64,000 bases of DNA from NCBI GenBank assembly GCA_031415695.1, contig JANOSH010000056.1, positions 179,596-243,595 on the forward strand, written 5' to 3'. The stretch comes from JANOSH01 sp031415695. Lineage in GTDB: Bacteria; Actinomycetota; Acidimicrobiia; Acidimicrobiales; Ilumatobacteraceae. Both the position numbers and the translations under genes were made by a program. A model generated the notes under the pieces. The model saw only the letters and a list, made by a program, of their open reading frames with translations. It did no database searches and was not told the DNA's origin. Within the stretch, counting starts at the first letter, position 1. Each line of letters begins with the position of its first letter. Shown here piece after piece: positions 16,981-25,584 of this stretch.

Positions 16981-17208
16981 GTGAGAGAACTTGTCGAAAA
17001 GACCATCGAAGTGATCCGCCCGGCGTTGCAAGCCGACGGCGGAGACATTGTGTTGCGCGATGTCGACGAGGCGACAGGAATCGTCACTGTCACGCTCATT
17101 GGCGCGTGCGGCACGTGCCCGGCGTCCAGCCAAACGCTGAAGGGCGGCATCGAGCGCATCATGCGTGACCGTGTCGATGGTGTCACAGAAGTAATTGCGA
17201 TCGACTGA
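16981..17208 (+). CDS. NifU C-terminal domain (Nfu-type) iron-sulfur scaffold
   Basis: A 75-residue protein formed only by the Nfu domain. EKTIEVIRPALQADGGDIVL and the cluster-binding CGTCPAS motif are characteristic. It likely carries a 4Fe-4S cluster between two subunits for delivery to target enzymes. GTG 16981 was chosen because GGAGG lies 8 bases upstream; TTG 16957 would add only non-conserved residues. It is followed by meaB after 2 bp, so the two are co-transcribed. Confidence 0.88.
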   Translation: MRELVEKTIEVIRPALQADGGDIVLRDVDEATGIVTVTLIGACGTCPASSQTLKGGIERIMRDRVDGVTEVIAID

Positions 17209-17210
17209 CA

Positions 17211-18173
17211 ATGGCGCCGCGTAGTCGAGACCCTGAGGTGCTGTTTCGCGAGGCGGTAGCGGGTGACCGCGGCGCACTGGCGCGTCTTTTGTCCATGATC
17301 GAACGTGGTGGCACCGACGCCCGCACGGTCGGACGATTGGCGTATCCGGTTGGTGGTAGTTCGTACACCGTCGGAATCACTGGGGCTCCCGGTTCGGGCA
17401 AGAGCACCCTTACAAGCGCGATGATTGCTCATTTGCGAGCCCAGCAGCTCGAGGTGGCGGTTCTCGCTATCGACCCGTCGTCGCCGTTCACCGGTGGCGC
17501 CATTCTCGGCGATCGGGTACGTATGCAGGATCATGCCACCGACCCCGGGGTTTTCATTCGCTCTATGGCCACCCGCGGCCACCTCGGCGGGTTGTCGTTG
17601 GCGACGCCCGAGGCCGTGCGTTTGCTCGATGCCATTGGGCGGCATTGGATCCTGGTGGAAACGGTTGGCGTTGGCCAGGTCGAGATCGAAATCGCCGGAA
17701 AAGCCGACACCACCATTGTTGTTGTCAACCCGGGTTGGGGCGACGCAGTGCAGGCCAACAAGGCGGGTATCATGGAAATCGCCGACCTGTTCGTGATTAA
17801 TAAGGCTGATCGCAAAGGGGTCGACGAGACCCGCCGCGACATCGAACTGATGCTCGATCTCACCGACCTAGCCCATGAAGACTGGCGGCCACCGATCGTC
17901 ACAGCAATCGGAACGACCGGGTTTGGCGTGTCCGACATCTGGGACAAGATCCACGAGCACCGGGCCTTTGTCGAGGCCGACGGTTCGCTCGTTCGTCGAC
18001 GCGAGCAACGCATGCGCGCCGAACTCAACGAGATTGTCGCCACTCGGCTAGGTCAACGAGCCCGCGAAATCTGCAGTGGCGAAGCGTGGGAAAGCTGTGC
18101 TGCCGATGTTGTGTCGCGTCGCCTCGACCCGTGGTCGGCGGCCGATGTCATGCTCGCTCCCGTCGGCGCATAG
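17211..18173 (+). CDS. meaB: MeaB/ArgK-type GTPase, methylmalonyl-CoA mutase chaperone
   Basis: A 320-residue G3E P-loop GTPase that protects and reloads cobalamin-dependent acyl-CoA mutases. It shows Walker A TGAPGSGKSTL, the AIDPSSPFTGGAILGDRVRM region, RSMATRGHLGGLS, the switch VETVGVGQ, and the guanine motif NKAD. Length is typical. No mutase genes are in this window, so its partner is elsewhere. The short C-terminal tail after residue 290 resembles other family members. Confidence 0.9.
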   Translation: MAPRSRDPEVLFREAVAGDRGALARLLSMIERGGTDARTVGRLAYPVGGSSYTVGITGAPGSGKSTLTSAMIAHLRAQQLEVAVLAIDPSSPFTGGAILGDRVRMQDHATDPGVFIRSMATRGHLGGLSLATPEAVRLLDAIGRHWILVETVGVGQVEIEIAGKADTTIVVVNPGWGDAVQANKAGIMEIADLFVINKADRKGVDETRRDIELMLDLTDLAHEDWRPPIVTAIGTTGFGVSDIWDKIHEHRAFVEADGSLVRRREQRMRAELNEIVATRLGQRAREICSGEAWESCAADVVSRRLDPWSAADVMLAPVGA

Positions 18174-18180
18174 CCCGACG

Positions 18181-18357
18181 GTGACCAAGCGCCCGTCGGC
18201 CCCCGCTTCGAGCGCGGCTCAAGCTGCCCACGACGTAGCCGTCGCGCAGGGCCACGACGGCTACGTCGACCCGGACTCGAGGTTGTTTGTCTTTACCGCG
18301 CTGTGCCTGGCCCGCCGGCCATGCTGTGGCAACGGCTGTCGCCATTGTCCCTATTGA
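18181..18357 (+). CDS. DUF5522-type small cysteine-rich protein
   Basis: A 58-residue protein from GTG 18181, 7 bp after meaB. It ends RRPCCGNGCRHCPY, preceded by GYVDPDSRLFVFTALCL. This matches the DUF5522 family, short proteins with a terminal CCGxxCRHCPY that probably bind metal or an Fe-S cluster. Function is unknown. The conserved part begins at HDGYVDP, so the start is chosen as the first codon after meaB. A longer frame from 18076 would overlap meaB by about 100 bp and is rejected. Confidence 0.78.
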   Translation: MTKRPSAPASSAAQAAHDVAVAQGHDGYVDPDSRLFVFTALCLARRPCCGNGCRHCPY

Positions 18358-18381
18358 AGATGTGAGCGGGCGCCCCCGTGC

Positions 18382-18426
18382 TTTGGAGCGGATCGATGTT
18401 GCAGGACAACGCCGATCCGCTCCAAA
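18382..18426. terminator. Inverted repeat between convergent genes
   Basis: TTTGGAGCGGATCG (18382-18395) and CGATCCGCTCCAAA (18413-18426) form a perfect 14-bp stem with a 17-base loop. It lies between the DUF5522 gene and the convergent methyltransferase/glycosylase gene and probably terminates transcription in both directions. No T tract follows. The rest of 18358-18557 shows no convincing gene. Confidence 0.6.
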
Positions 18427-18557
18427 ACGACGTGTGCATGACTGGCTCAACGGGAATCAAAGATGCAAACGGCACAGCCCGGTACGGCGCAGGTGGCGTG
18501 GGAAACTCCCTCTCGTATCCCCGGCGTCCACCGCCGGTACCAATATGACGCGTAGCA

Positions 18558-19667
18558 TCACCCCGTTTGGACAACATCGACCAAAAAACCCGGCGAAGGC
18601 TGTCGCTCCGCGAGAGCGATTCGAAGGTGCCGGGCCAATGATTCGACGGTGTCGTGGGCATTCAGGCCGCTGGGGTTCGGCATCACATAGACGGGACAAC
18701 CGCCAAGGCTGCGGGTCTGCCAACCCGTCGTGGCAGCGCGGTCAGTCGCCGCCCGATATCCGGTGAGACCCAGAATGCACACGGCGGCCGGCTGCAGCCA
18801 AACGCACAGCCGGTCGAGCCGTTCGAGTCCGTTGCGAAACTCGACTTTGGTCACCTCGTCGGCTTTGGACGTTGCCCGCTTCACCATGTCGGTCATACCG
18901 ATTCGGTGTTGTCGAAATAGTCGCATCGGGTCGCGATTCACGCCCGTTATGCCCGCAGCGTTGAGGGCGGGCCAGAACCGGTTGCCGGGTCGAGCGAAAC
19001 CAACGCCAACGTCGGCGGCGTACAGGCTCGGGTTCAGGCCGACGATCAAAAGGCGCATCGACGGGCCCACCACATCGGCCAGAGTTCGTGCTCGTGTTGC
19101 CGCTGTTACCAAGCTGCGCTCCATTCGTTCAACCCTGAGGTCGGCGAATCCGGCGCCTGTAAAGACGTCGACAAGCGAGGCTTCGGGCCACAACGCGAAG
19201 AAGCGGGAGGCGTCACCGACGGCCAGATCGTCGTCGGATTGACGGCCCTCGTAGTCGCCTTCGATCATGGCGATTCGAACACCGGCTCCCGGTGCGACGA
19301 CTCGATGCAGATCCCAAAGCGCGAGCGGAAGGTCGACCTTGGGAACATGGAGATAGCTGCGGTTCGCGAACGCGGCGCCAATACTGTGACGACGAAACGG
19401 GAGGTGGGCAAGATCGGCCTGAACCCGTAAGGCTCCGGGCGCGTACGTGGGCACGAGTTCCAACATCGAACGGGCAATATCGAGGGCGACGTAGGGCTCG
19501 CCGAGGTGTGGGCCGTACCAACCGGGGCCGCATCCGGCATCGAGCCGAACGGCACCAACCGGTGTAGCCGTGTTGAGAGCTTGGGCGACGGGTGCCGACA
19601 GCGGCTGGCGTCGGGCCTGGTAGCGCTGAGCTTGCTGCTCGTAGATGGCGACGGTTGTCGAGTCCAT
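18558..19667 (-). CDS. SAM methyltransferase fused to a mismatch-specific uracil/thymine-DNA glycosylase
   Basis: A 369-residue two-domain protein. Residues 1-200 are a class I methyltransferase: motif I RLDAGCGPGWYG, VALDIARSML, and LAHLPFRRHSIGAAFANRSY. From about residue 205 a MUG/TDG-type glycosylase follows: LIVGLNPSLYAADVGVGFARP with RPGNRFWPALNAAG, and YVMPNPSGLNAH near the end. Such enzymes remove uracil or thymine from G mismatches. The single uninterrupted frame suggests a true fusion. The methyl acceptor is unknown. It may combine DNA repair and modification, or simply be co-expressed domains. Confidence 0.85.
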   Translation of the reverse strand: MDSTTVAIYEQQAQRYQARRQPLSAPVAQALNTATPVGAVRLDAGCGPGWYGPHLGEPYVALDIARSMLELVPTYAPGALRVQADLAHLPFRRHSIGAAFANRSYLHVPKVDLPLALWDLHRVVAPGAGVRIAMIEGDYEGRQSDDDLAVGDASRFFALWPEASLVDVFTGAGFADLRVERMERSLVTAATRARTLADVVGPSMRLLIVGLNPSLYAADVGVGFARPGNRFWPALNAAGITGVNRDPMRLFRQHRIGMTDMVKRATSKADEVTKVEFRNGLERLDRLCVWLQPAAVCILGLTGYRAATDRAATTGWQTRSLGGCPVYVMPNPSGLNAHDTVESLARHLRIALAERQPSPGFLVDVVQTG

Positions 19668-19751
19668 ACCCGACTGTACGTGCTTGACTCATGATGGTGT
19701 CATGCCGATGATTGATGTCAACCAGGAACAACTACGGACGTCCTATTCACC

Positions 19752-21785
19752 ATGAACTCACGTTGCGCCAAAATGTCGCTGCTGCTCGTCGCCGGATCGC
19801 TGATCGCGATTACTGGTTGCGCGAGCCAGTCGAACGTCACCAGTTCGACTACTACTAGTGTTTCGAACGCGTCGATGGTCTCCACGAGTCCGGTGCCGTC
19901 GGTTCCGGTGCCGACTGCTGCCTTGGCGTCTCGTCAATGGATGCTCGCTGCGCAAGACGTAGTGAAACTTCGCAAGCCATCGCCGCCGGCAAGCGCACGA
20001 ATCTATGCCTACGTAGCGACCGGGTACGACCAGACGCTGAGAGCAACCAACGACGCAAAGCAATCCGGACGCGTGTCCCTCGAAGTGCTCACTGCCCTGT
20101 CTCCCGACGACAAGGACATGTTGTCGTCGGTGGGCGCGAAACTCGGCGTGGCCGAAACACTTGTGCCGGCTGCTGCGAGCGTGCGCGATGGTTTGTTGAA
20201 GCGCATGGTCGGCGACGGCGCTGCCGCCGACGCTGCCGCCGACAAGACCCCGCCGGTTGGTGACGACAAATGGATTTCACGCGGCGGTCAGGTCCCACTC
20301 GCTGTTACCGCCGGTACATGGACGCGTTGGCTTGTTCCCAACGGCACCGTGTTCGACGTGCCAGCGCCTCCTGCTCCCGGTTCGGTGACCATGAACGCTC
20401 AGGTACAGGCAACCAGCAAGGCGGCTCTTGATCGCGATGCCCGATGGGTGGCAACCATCAACTACTGGGGAGGTACGCCGGGAACCGAGGCGCCAGCAGG
20501 TATCTGGCAGAACCATTTCTGGAAGAACATCGAGGGAACCAAACTGGCAGGTGACGACGCTCAGTTCGCCCAGGTACAGGCAGCGTTGGCGATGTCGCTC
20601 GCTGATTCGTTCCTGGAGACTTGGAAGATCAAATACAGGTACTGGACGGCGCGCCCCGACATGATCGATCCGCTCATCAAAACATCGATGCCCAACCCAC
20701 CGTTCCCGGGCTATGTGTCGGGTCATTCAACAGTGTCGGCAGCGGCCGCGACAGTGCTCAGCCATTTCGTTCCGGACAAGGCGGCACTGTGGATGTCGAG
20801 CGCCGAGGAGGCCCGTGATTCGCGACTCTATGCCGGTATTCATCTACCCATCGATAACAGTGAGGGCTTCAAACTCGGCCAGGCGGTAGGTCGAGCCATA
20901 CTCAAGGTTCCGACCATGGTGCCAGCCGCACCTACCCCGGCGCCGACGGCCGCGCCCAAACCGGTTGCGCCGGTTGTGGCTGCGACAATCGGCACCGGCA
21001 AGTATGAACTGGTTCCACGAGCCTCGGCCCCAGGCGCGCCGACGGCCAACCTGTACCGTGTAAGCAAGGTCGGTTACGACAAGTCGTTCCTTGTCGCAAC
21101 CGACAAGATGAGTACCTTGCTTGCAGGTTGGACCGCAACCAAGCTGCACTCGTCGTCGGTGTGGATGCCCGGTGCCTGTTCAAGCAATCCGAGTGTTGTG
21201 ATTGGCGACCGCTTCGAGGTATTTCTGGAATGGCAGGACTCGTCCACCTCGATCAACATCTACGACACCCAAACAGGCTCGTTATCGACGACGATTGTCG
21301 CACCGCGCTCGGGTATGCCCTTCGAGGTCGACGACCACACCGTGGCAACGGTGGTGACGAGTGAATCAGCGCTGCCATTCACGCGCTACATCGACCTGCG
21401 CAACGGCTCGTACGTTGACAAGAGCATCCCGGGGTTCGCGCCGAACCCGGATGGCGATGATTCGTTTGTGATCAGAAACGGTGTCGTTCTCGCCGGAGAG
21501 TGGGAAAGCGTGACCGACAACGTTCGCCAAGAACGTGAGTTGAATGCCGATGACGAAGCCGTCTACGTTGACACGAAGTCGGGAAAGGTTCGGGCCGAGA
21601 TCTTTGGTTGGCGTCAGCCGAACAACGTGGGCTGGGACGCCGGTCACGGCTACTTCGAAGCCCGGGTTGACAAGGTCAATGGCGTATACGGCCCAGGGGT
21701 ATACGACACCACGACCAGCACGTGGGATTGGGTGTTCGCCGAGACGTCCAACAACTACGTGTTGCTCGGCACCATCGCAACGTGA
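19752..21785 (+). CDS. Lipoprotein with a vanadium-haloperoxidase/PAP2-type domain
   Basis: A 677-residue exported lipoprotein with the lipobox IAITGCAS (Cys23) and a Ser/Thr-rich spacer. Residues 60-390 carry the haloperoxidase-type PAP2 motifs: KYRYWTARPD, PGYVSGHSTVSAAAA and SRLYAGIHLPID, including the His expected to bind vanadate or phosphate. An Ala/Pro linker follows, then about 270 residues of beta-rich sequence that looks like propeller blades but was not recognised. Function may be haloperoxidase or phosphatase on the cell surface. It converges with the CoA-transferase gene. Confidence 0.75.
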   Translation: MNSRCAKMSLLLVAGSLIAITGCASQSNVTSSTTTSVSNASMVSTSPVPSVPVPTAALASRQWMLAAQDVVKLRKPSPPASARIYAYVATGYDQTLRATNDAKQSGRVSLEVLTALSPDDKDMLSSVGAKLGVAETLVPAAASVRDGLLKRMVGDGAAADAAADKTPPVGDDKWISRGGQVPLAVTAGTWTRWLVPNGTVFDVPAPPAPGSVTMNAQVQATSKAALDRDARWVATINYWGGTPGTEAPAGIWQNHFWKNIEGTKLAGDDAQFAQVQAALAMSLADSFLETWKIKYRYWTARPDMIDPLIKTSMPNPPFPGYVSGHSTVSAAAATVLSHFVPDKAALWMSSAEEARDSRLYAGIHLPIDNSEGFKLGQAVGRAILKVPTMVPAAPTPAPTAAPKPVAPVVAATIGTGKYELVPRASAPGAPTANLYRVSKVGYDKSFLVATDKMSTLLAGWTATKLHSSSVWMPGACSSNPSVVIGDRFEVFLEWQDSSTSINIYDTQTGSLSTTIVAPRSGMPFEVDDHTVATVVTSESALPFTRYIDLRNGSYVDKSIPGFAPNPDGDDSFVIRNGVVLAGEWESVTDNVRQERELNADDEAVYVDTKSGKVRAEIFGWRQPNNVGWDAGHGYFEARVDKVNGVYGPGVYDTTTSTWDWVFAETSNNYVLLGTIAT

Positions 21786-21786
21786 A

Positions 21787-21801
21787 ACCGCTGTTAGCGG
21801 T
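21787..21801. terminator. Short hairpin between convergent genes
   Basis: ACCGCT (21787-21792), loop GTT, AGCGGT (21796-21801). The hairpin starts right after the haloperoxidase-like gene and overlaps the stop of the opposing CoA-transferase gene. It may act in both directions. The stem is only 6 bp, so this is tentative. Confidence 0.4.
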
Positions 21802-22981
21802 GCGACGAGGCGATTGCGGCGTCGATGTCGGCTTGGTTGAGGCCAGCCTCAGCCAAGATCTGGCGGGTGTGTTCACCAAGGCGCGGGGCCATGGCCGCCG
21901 ACCTACTCGCTGGCGTTGCGCTGAACTTGGCGGGAACCGCTGTCGTCGTCACCGCGCCGAGCACATGATCGTCGATAGTGGTGAAATACCCGGTGGCAAC
22001 AAGATGCGGGTCGACCTCGAGCGAGTCGAACGTGTGGAGCGGCCCAACTGGAATATCGGCGGCACGTAGCGTGTCAAGCCAGTAGTGGCTCGGGTGTTTG
22101 GCGAACTCGATGGTGAGCAGGCGGTACACCTCGACGACGTTGCGTTGGCGGTCGGCCAAAGTCAAGAACTCGGGATCGGTAGCTAGCGAATTGTCGAGGT
22201 CGGTGAGCCGAACAAAGCTGCGCCACTGCTTGTCGTTGTAGACCAGCGCACATACGTGGCCGTCGGCAGTGGTGAAGGGTTTACGTTGCGGGTTCATCAA
22301 CCGCTGGTAACCGGTAGCGCCGACGTGCGGATGAAACGTGTGGCCATTGAGGTGCTCGCCCAGGATCTGTGACGCCATGGTCTCGAACATCGGCACTTCG
22401 ACGAGTTGGCCGAGGCCGGTGCGTTCGCGAGCAAACAGCGCAGCAGTGACCGCACCGAAGGAGTAGATGCCCACCGAGCGATCGGCCAGGTTGGCCGGTA
22501 CATAGCGGGGGCCGGCGCCCGAACGTTCGAACGCCGAGGCGAGCCCCGAGGCACCCTGGATAAGGTCGTCGTAGGCCGGATAGGCCGCATAGGGGCCGTC
22601 TTGGCCATAGCCCACCATCGACAGGTAGACGAGCCGTGGATGCGATGCGCAAAGGTCGTCGTACGACAACCCGAGGCGGGCCATAGCGGCGGGCCGAATA
22701 TTGGTTGCCAACACGTCGGCGGTGGCGAGCAGCGCATCGAAGGCGGTTCGACCAGCGGCCGATTGCAGATTGAGGCACACCGACTTCTTGTTGCGGTTGG
22801 CATGAATGAAAAGCGCGCCCATACCGACTTCGGGAGAAAAGCCTGCAGTGCGTAATGCATCGCCGTCGGGTGACTCGACCTTGATGACCTCGGCGCCAAG
22901 GTCGGCCATAAGCCCGGTGGCAACTGGGCCCATTACGACCGAACTCAAATCGACAACCCGGACACCGTCTAACGGGCCCAT
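21794..22981 (-). CDS. Class III (CaiB/BaiF family) CoA-transferase
   Basis: A 395-residue acyl-CoA transferase. The N-terminus GPLDGVRVVDLSSVVMGP and LMADLGAEVIKVESPDGD are the family opening. YDDLIQGASGLASA near residue 140-155 holds the region of the catalytic Asp. The C-terminus ends with GEHTRQILAEAGL. The CoA donor and acceptor cannot be told. ATG 22981 overlaps the stop of the upstream MFS gene (ATGA), so the longer frame to 23296 is rejected. The transporter may import the acid that is activated. Confidence 0.88.
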   Translation of the reverse strand: MGPLDGVRVVDLSSVVMGPVATGLMADLGAEVIKVESPDGDALRTAGFSPEVGMGALFIHANRNKKSVCLNLQSAAGRTAFDALLATADVLATNIRPAAMARLGLSYDDLCASHPRLVYLSMVGYGQDGPYAAYPAYDDLIQGASGLASAFERSGAGPRYVPANLADRSVGIYSFGAVTAALFARERTGLGQLVEVPMFETMASQILGEHLNGHTFHPHVGATGYQRLMNPQRKPFTTADGHVCALVYNDKQWRSFVRLTDLDNSLATDPEFLTLADRQRNVVEVYRLLTIEFAKHPSHYWLDTLRAADIPVGPLHTFDSLEVDPHLVATGYFTTIDDHVLGAVTTTAVPAKFSATPASRSAAMAPRLGEHTRQILAEAGLNQADIDAAIASSHR

Positions 22982-24291
22982 CAGTGCGCCGCCATGCCCG
23001 CGGCCACGGCGGCGGAATGCACATAGGTGGAACGAAATGCGGCGACGAACAACGCGCCGGCAATGGTCATGAGGACAGTCGCAACCACGAGCGGGGTGTT
23101 CGACGTCAGGCCGCTCGCCACGTACCCAACCAGCGCCGAGGCCGGCACCTGGGCAAGGCTTTGCACGCTCGAGTAGATGCCCATTGCTTCGCCTTGGCGC
23201 CCGGGTTCCGCTGATCGGTTGACGAGGCTGGTCATGTTGGCCATCGTCAATCCGTTGAATGCACAAAATATCGGAATCGACCACCACAGCGGCCATGTGC
23301 TGGTGGCGACAAAGAAGATCACCATGCTGGCGGCGTTGCCGAACAAGCTGAACTTCAGCACTCGAAAGTCGCTGAGTTTCTTGGCGACCCTGGCCACGAG
23401 TAGAGCTTGAGACAGAGCAATGAACAAGCCGACCACCGCGAAATAGTCGCCGGTTTTCCCAGGGGAAAACGCGAACTTACGGGCGAGGTATACCCCGAAG
23501 AACGTCGTGAAGAACGTGAACCCGGCGTTGAACAAGAACGCTGTAGCCAGCGGCACCCTTAAGCGGGGGGACGTGAAACCCTTGATGATGTTGCTGAATG
23601 CTTGACCAAACTGCAATCGGCGATCGGCTGTCTTTTCAGCCAAGGTTTCGGGCAATGCGACTAACACGAGAGCGCAGTTTAAGGCCGCTAGGACGGCTGC
23701 GAACCAGAACGGCGTTGCGGCCCCGAACCAATCGGGTGTGTCGAAGAGACCGTAGAAGCTTGTGTTGGGCGAGCTCAGGCGTCCACCGAGGTAGGGGCCG
23801 ATGATGAACCCGAGCCCGAACGCGGCACCGAGAACCCCGAAGTTCTTGGCCCGGTTCTCGTTGGTGCTGATATCGCCAATTGCTGCCTGCGCGACAGCGA
23901 GGTTGCCGCCCGTAGCCCCGTCGAATGCCCGGGCAATAAAGAGCAGCGGAATGTTCTTGGTGGCGATGCCGATGGCAAAGACGACGTAGCCAAGCGATGT
24001 GCCCGCAATCGAGAAAGCCAGCACTGGGCGGCGCCCAAATCGGTCGGACAGTTGGCCCAGGATGGGTGCTGCGAGGAAGATGAAGAACGGGTAGATGGCC
24101 TGTAGCCAGCCCAACATAATGAGGCCAGTGGTAGGACTCCACGCATCTGGCGTTATCTTGAACGGCGAGCCAGGGTTGATGAGTAGCGGGAAAACCGGGA
24201 TAAGAATCCCGAACCCGAGAAGGTCGATGAACACGGTGGTGAAGACGGCAAGGAGCGGGTTGCGCCCTTTGGTTGCGGCAGCGGCTGTCAT
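22981..24291 (-). CDS. MFS transporter, TetA-like
   Basis: A 436-residue twelve-helix transporter. Motif A is LGQLSDRFGRRPVLAFSIAG near residue 80, and FIDLLGFGILIPVFPLLI forms the first helix, as in drug/proton antiporters of the TCR/Tet group. The substrate is unknown. Its stop overlaps the CoA-transferase start, so the two form one operon; a role in uptake or export of the same carboxylic compound is an inference from that coupling. Confidence 0.85.
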   Translation of the reverse strand: MTAAAATKGRNPLLAVFTTVFIDLLGFGILIPVFPLLINPGSPFKITPDAWSPTTGLIMLGWLQAIYPFFIFLAAPILGQLSDRFGRRPVLAFSIAGTSLGYVVFAIGIATKNIPLLFIARAFDGATGGNLAVAQAAIGDISTNENRAKNFGVLGAAFGLGFIIGPYLGGRLSSPNTSFYGLFDTPDWFGAATPFWFAAVLAALNCALVLVALPETLAEKTADRRLQFGQAFSNIIKGFTSPRLRVPLATAFLFNAGFTFFTTFFGVYLARKFAFSPGKTGDYFAVVGLFIALSQALLVARVAKKLSDFRVLKFSLFGNAASMVIFFVATSTWPLWWSIPIFCAFNGLTMANMTSLVNRSAEPGRQGEAMGIYSSVQSLAQVPASALVGYVASGLTSNTPLVVATVLMTIAGALFVAAFRSTYVHSAAVAAGMAAH

Positions 24292-24326
24292 GTCGCCCCC
24301 GACGTTACCCGCTTGGCGATGGTTGG

Positions 24327-25580
24327 CTACCTCCCGAGCGGAAGTGGACGCACCGGTAACGCCTGGGTCTCGAACGACGTGAACAGCTGAGCAAGCCGTG
24401 CGGCTTCGATATTGCTGTCGAAATGATCGTGTACTCGCTTCGCCCCGGCCATACCCATGCGGTGTCGAAGTTCAGGATCGGCGGCAAGTACACGAACAGC
24501 GTGGCAAAACGTGTCGACGTCGCCTGGCGGCACCAGAAAACCGGTTTCGCCGTGAATAACCAGTTCACTTACACCGCCGGTGTTGGTAGCGACGACCGGG
24601 AGCCCAGCAGCATGAGCTTCCATCAGTACGGTTGGTACGCCCTCGCCGTAACTGAGTAGCACGCTGATGTCGGCCGTCGCCAGGATGGCCGCCACGCCAT
24701 CTTGGGATTGATAGCCCGCAAACTCGACCCGGTCGTCCAAGTTGTGCTCGTGCATCGTGTCCTCGAATTGGGAGCGAAGGGGCCCGTCTCCGACGATGGT
24801 GAGATGGAAGTCGAGGCCGCTGTCGCGAAGTTGCCGCGATGCTTCCAAAAGGTCGGATACGCCCTTGCCGTTGTCGAGACGGGCTACAAACACCAACCGT
24901 ACCGGGGCGTCGCTGGCTCGGTGCGCCCATACAGCATCTGGCGTATAGCGACGCGGTTGCACCCCGCAATGCACGATGAACACCTTGTCGGCTGCTGCCT
25001 CGGTCCCAAGGATGAGGGCTTGGCTGCGACAGAACCACGAGATGGTGACGACGAACTTGGCGTGACGAATCTTCTGGTCGAGCTTCCAATCGTATGCCTC
25101 GAGGAAAATACCCGAGCCGTGCAGGGTGAAGCTATAGGGCAGGCCACTGAAACTGGCCGTGAGCATGGCCACGGTGGTCGACAGATCGCCGAAGTGAGCG
25201 TGTATATGGGTGCACTCGGCCGCTCGCACGCGATGGCTGAGTACACCGGCTTCGAGCATGTACAGCACCTGCTTATATGAACCCTTGATGCCGGGACGTT
25301 TCGACTCGTGGGCCAACTTCAGCGTGGCTATGTAGCGCTGTGGTGACTTCACCAGCAGCCGTAGTTGGCTGACGGCGGCCGTTAGTGGGCTAGAGGGCAG
25401 TACATACGTGGTGCGATCCCGTTCGGTGCGCTGGTCGTCGTCGACGATGTCGTGGTCGCCGGGACGGTGCAATGCGAACGGGTACACCTCGATACCGGCG
25501 CGCCGAAGGCCTTCGATCTCGCGAACGAGGAAGGTTTCGGTTGGTCGGGGAAACCGTGCAGAGAAGTAAGCGATGCGCAT
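24327..25580 (-). CDS. Glycosyltransferase family 4
   Basis: A 417-residue retaining GT-B glycosyltransferase. The N-terminus RIAYFSARFPRPTETFLVRE is typical of GT4 enzymes of polysaccharide synthesis. In the C-terminal domain FVARLDNGKGVSDLLEA and the donor-site motif GEGVPTVLMEAHAAGLPVV followed by NTGGVSELV match the EX7E pattern. No membrane helices. It sits 4 bp after an epimerase gene and near a Gfo/Idh gene, pointing to synthesis of a surface or exported glycan. Donor and acceptor are unknown. Confidence 0.88.
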   Translation of the reverse strand: MRIAYFSARFPRPTETFLVREIEGLRRAGIEVYPFALHRPGDHDIVDDDQRTERDRTTYVLPSSPLTAAVSQLRLLVKSPQRYIATLKLAHESKRPGIKGSYKQVLYMLEAGVLSHRVRAAECTHIHAHFGDLSTTVAMLTASFSGLPYSFTLHGSGIFLEAYDWKLDQKIRHAKFVVTISWFCRSQALILGTEAAADKVFIVHCGVQPRRYTPDAVWAHRASDAPVRLVFVARLDNGKGVSDLLEASRQLRDSGLDFHLTIVGDGPLRSQFEDTMHEHNLDDRVEFAGYQSQDGVAAILATADISVLLSYGEGVPTVLMEAHAAGLPVVATNTGGVSELVIHGETGFLVPPGDVDTFCHAVRVLAADPELRHRMGMAGAKRVHDHFDSNIEAARLAQLFTSFETQALPVRPLPLGR

Positions 25581-25584
25581 GTGA

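Noticed and set aside
18293..18661. Minus-strand frame of 122 codons over the convergent gap
   Set aside because: It covers the perfect inverted repeat and overlaps both neighbours; no domain or ribosome site seen.
22982..23296. N-terminal extension of the CoA-transferase frame
   Set aside because: The extra 105 residues are antisense-like, unlike any CoA-transferase, and overlap the transporter gene; ATG 22981 with ATGA overlap fits better.
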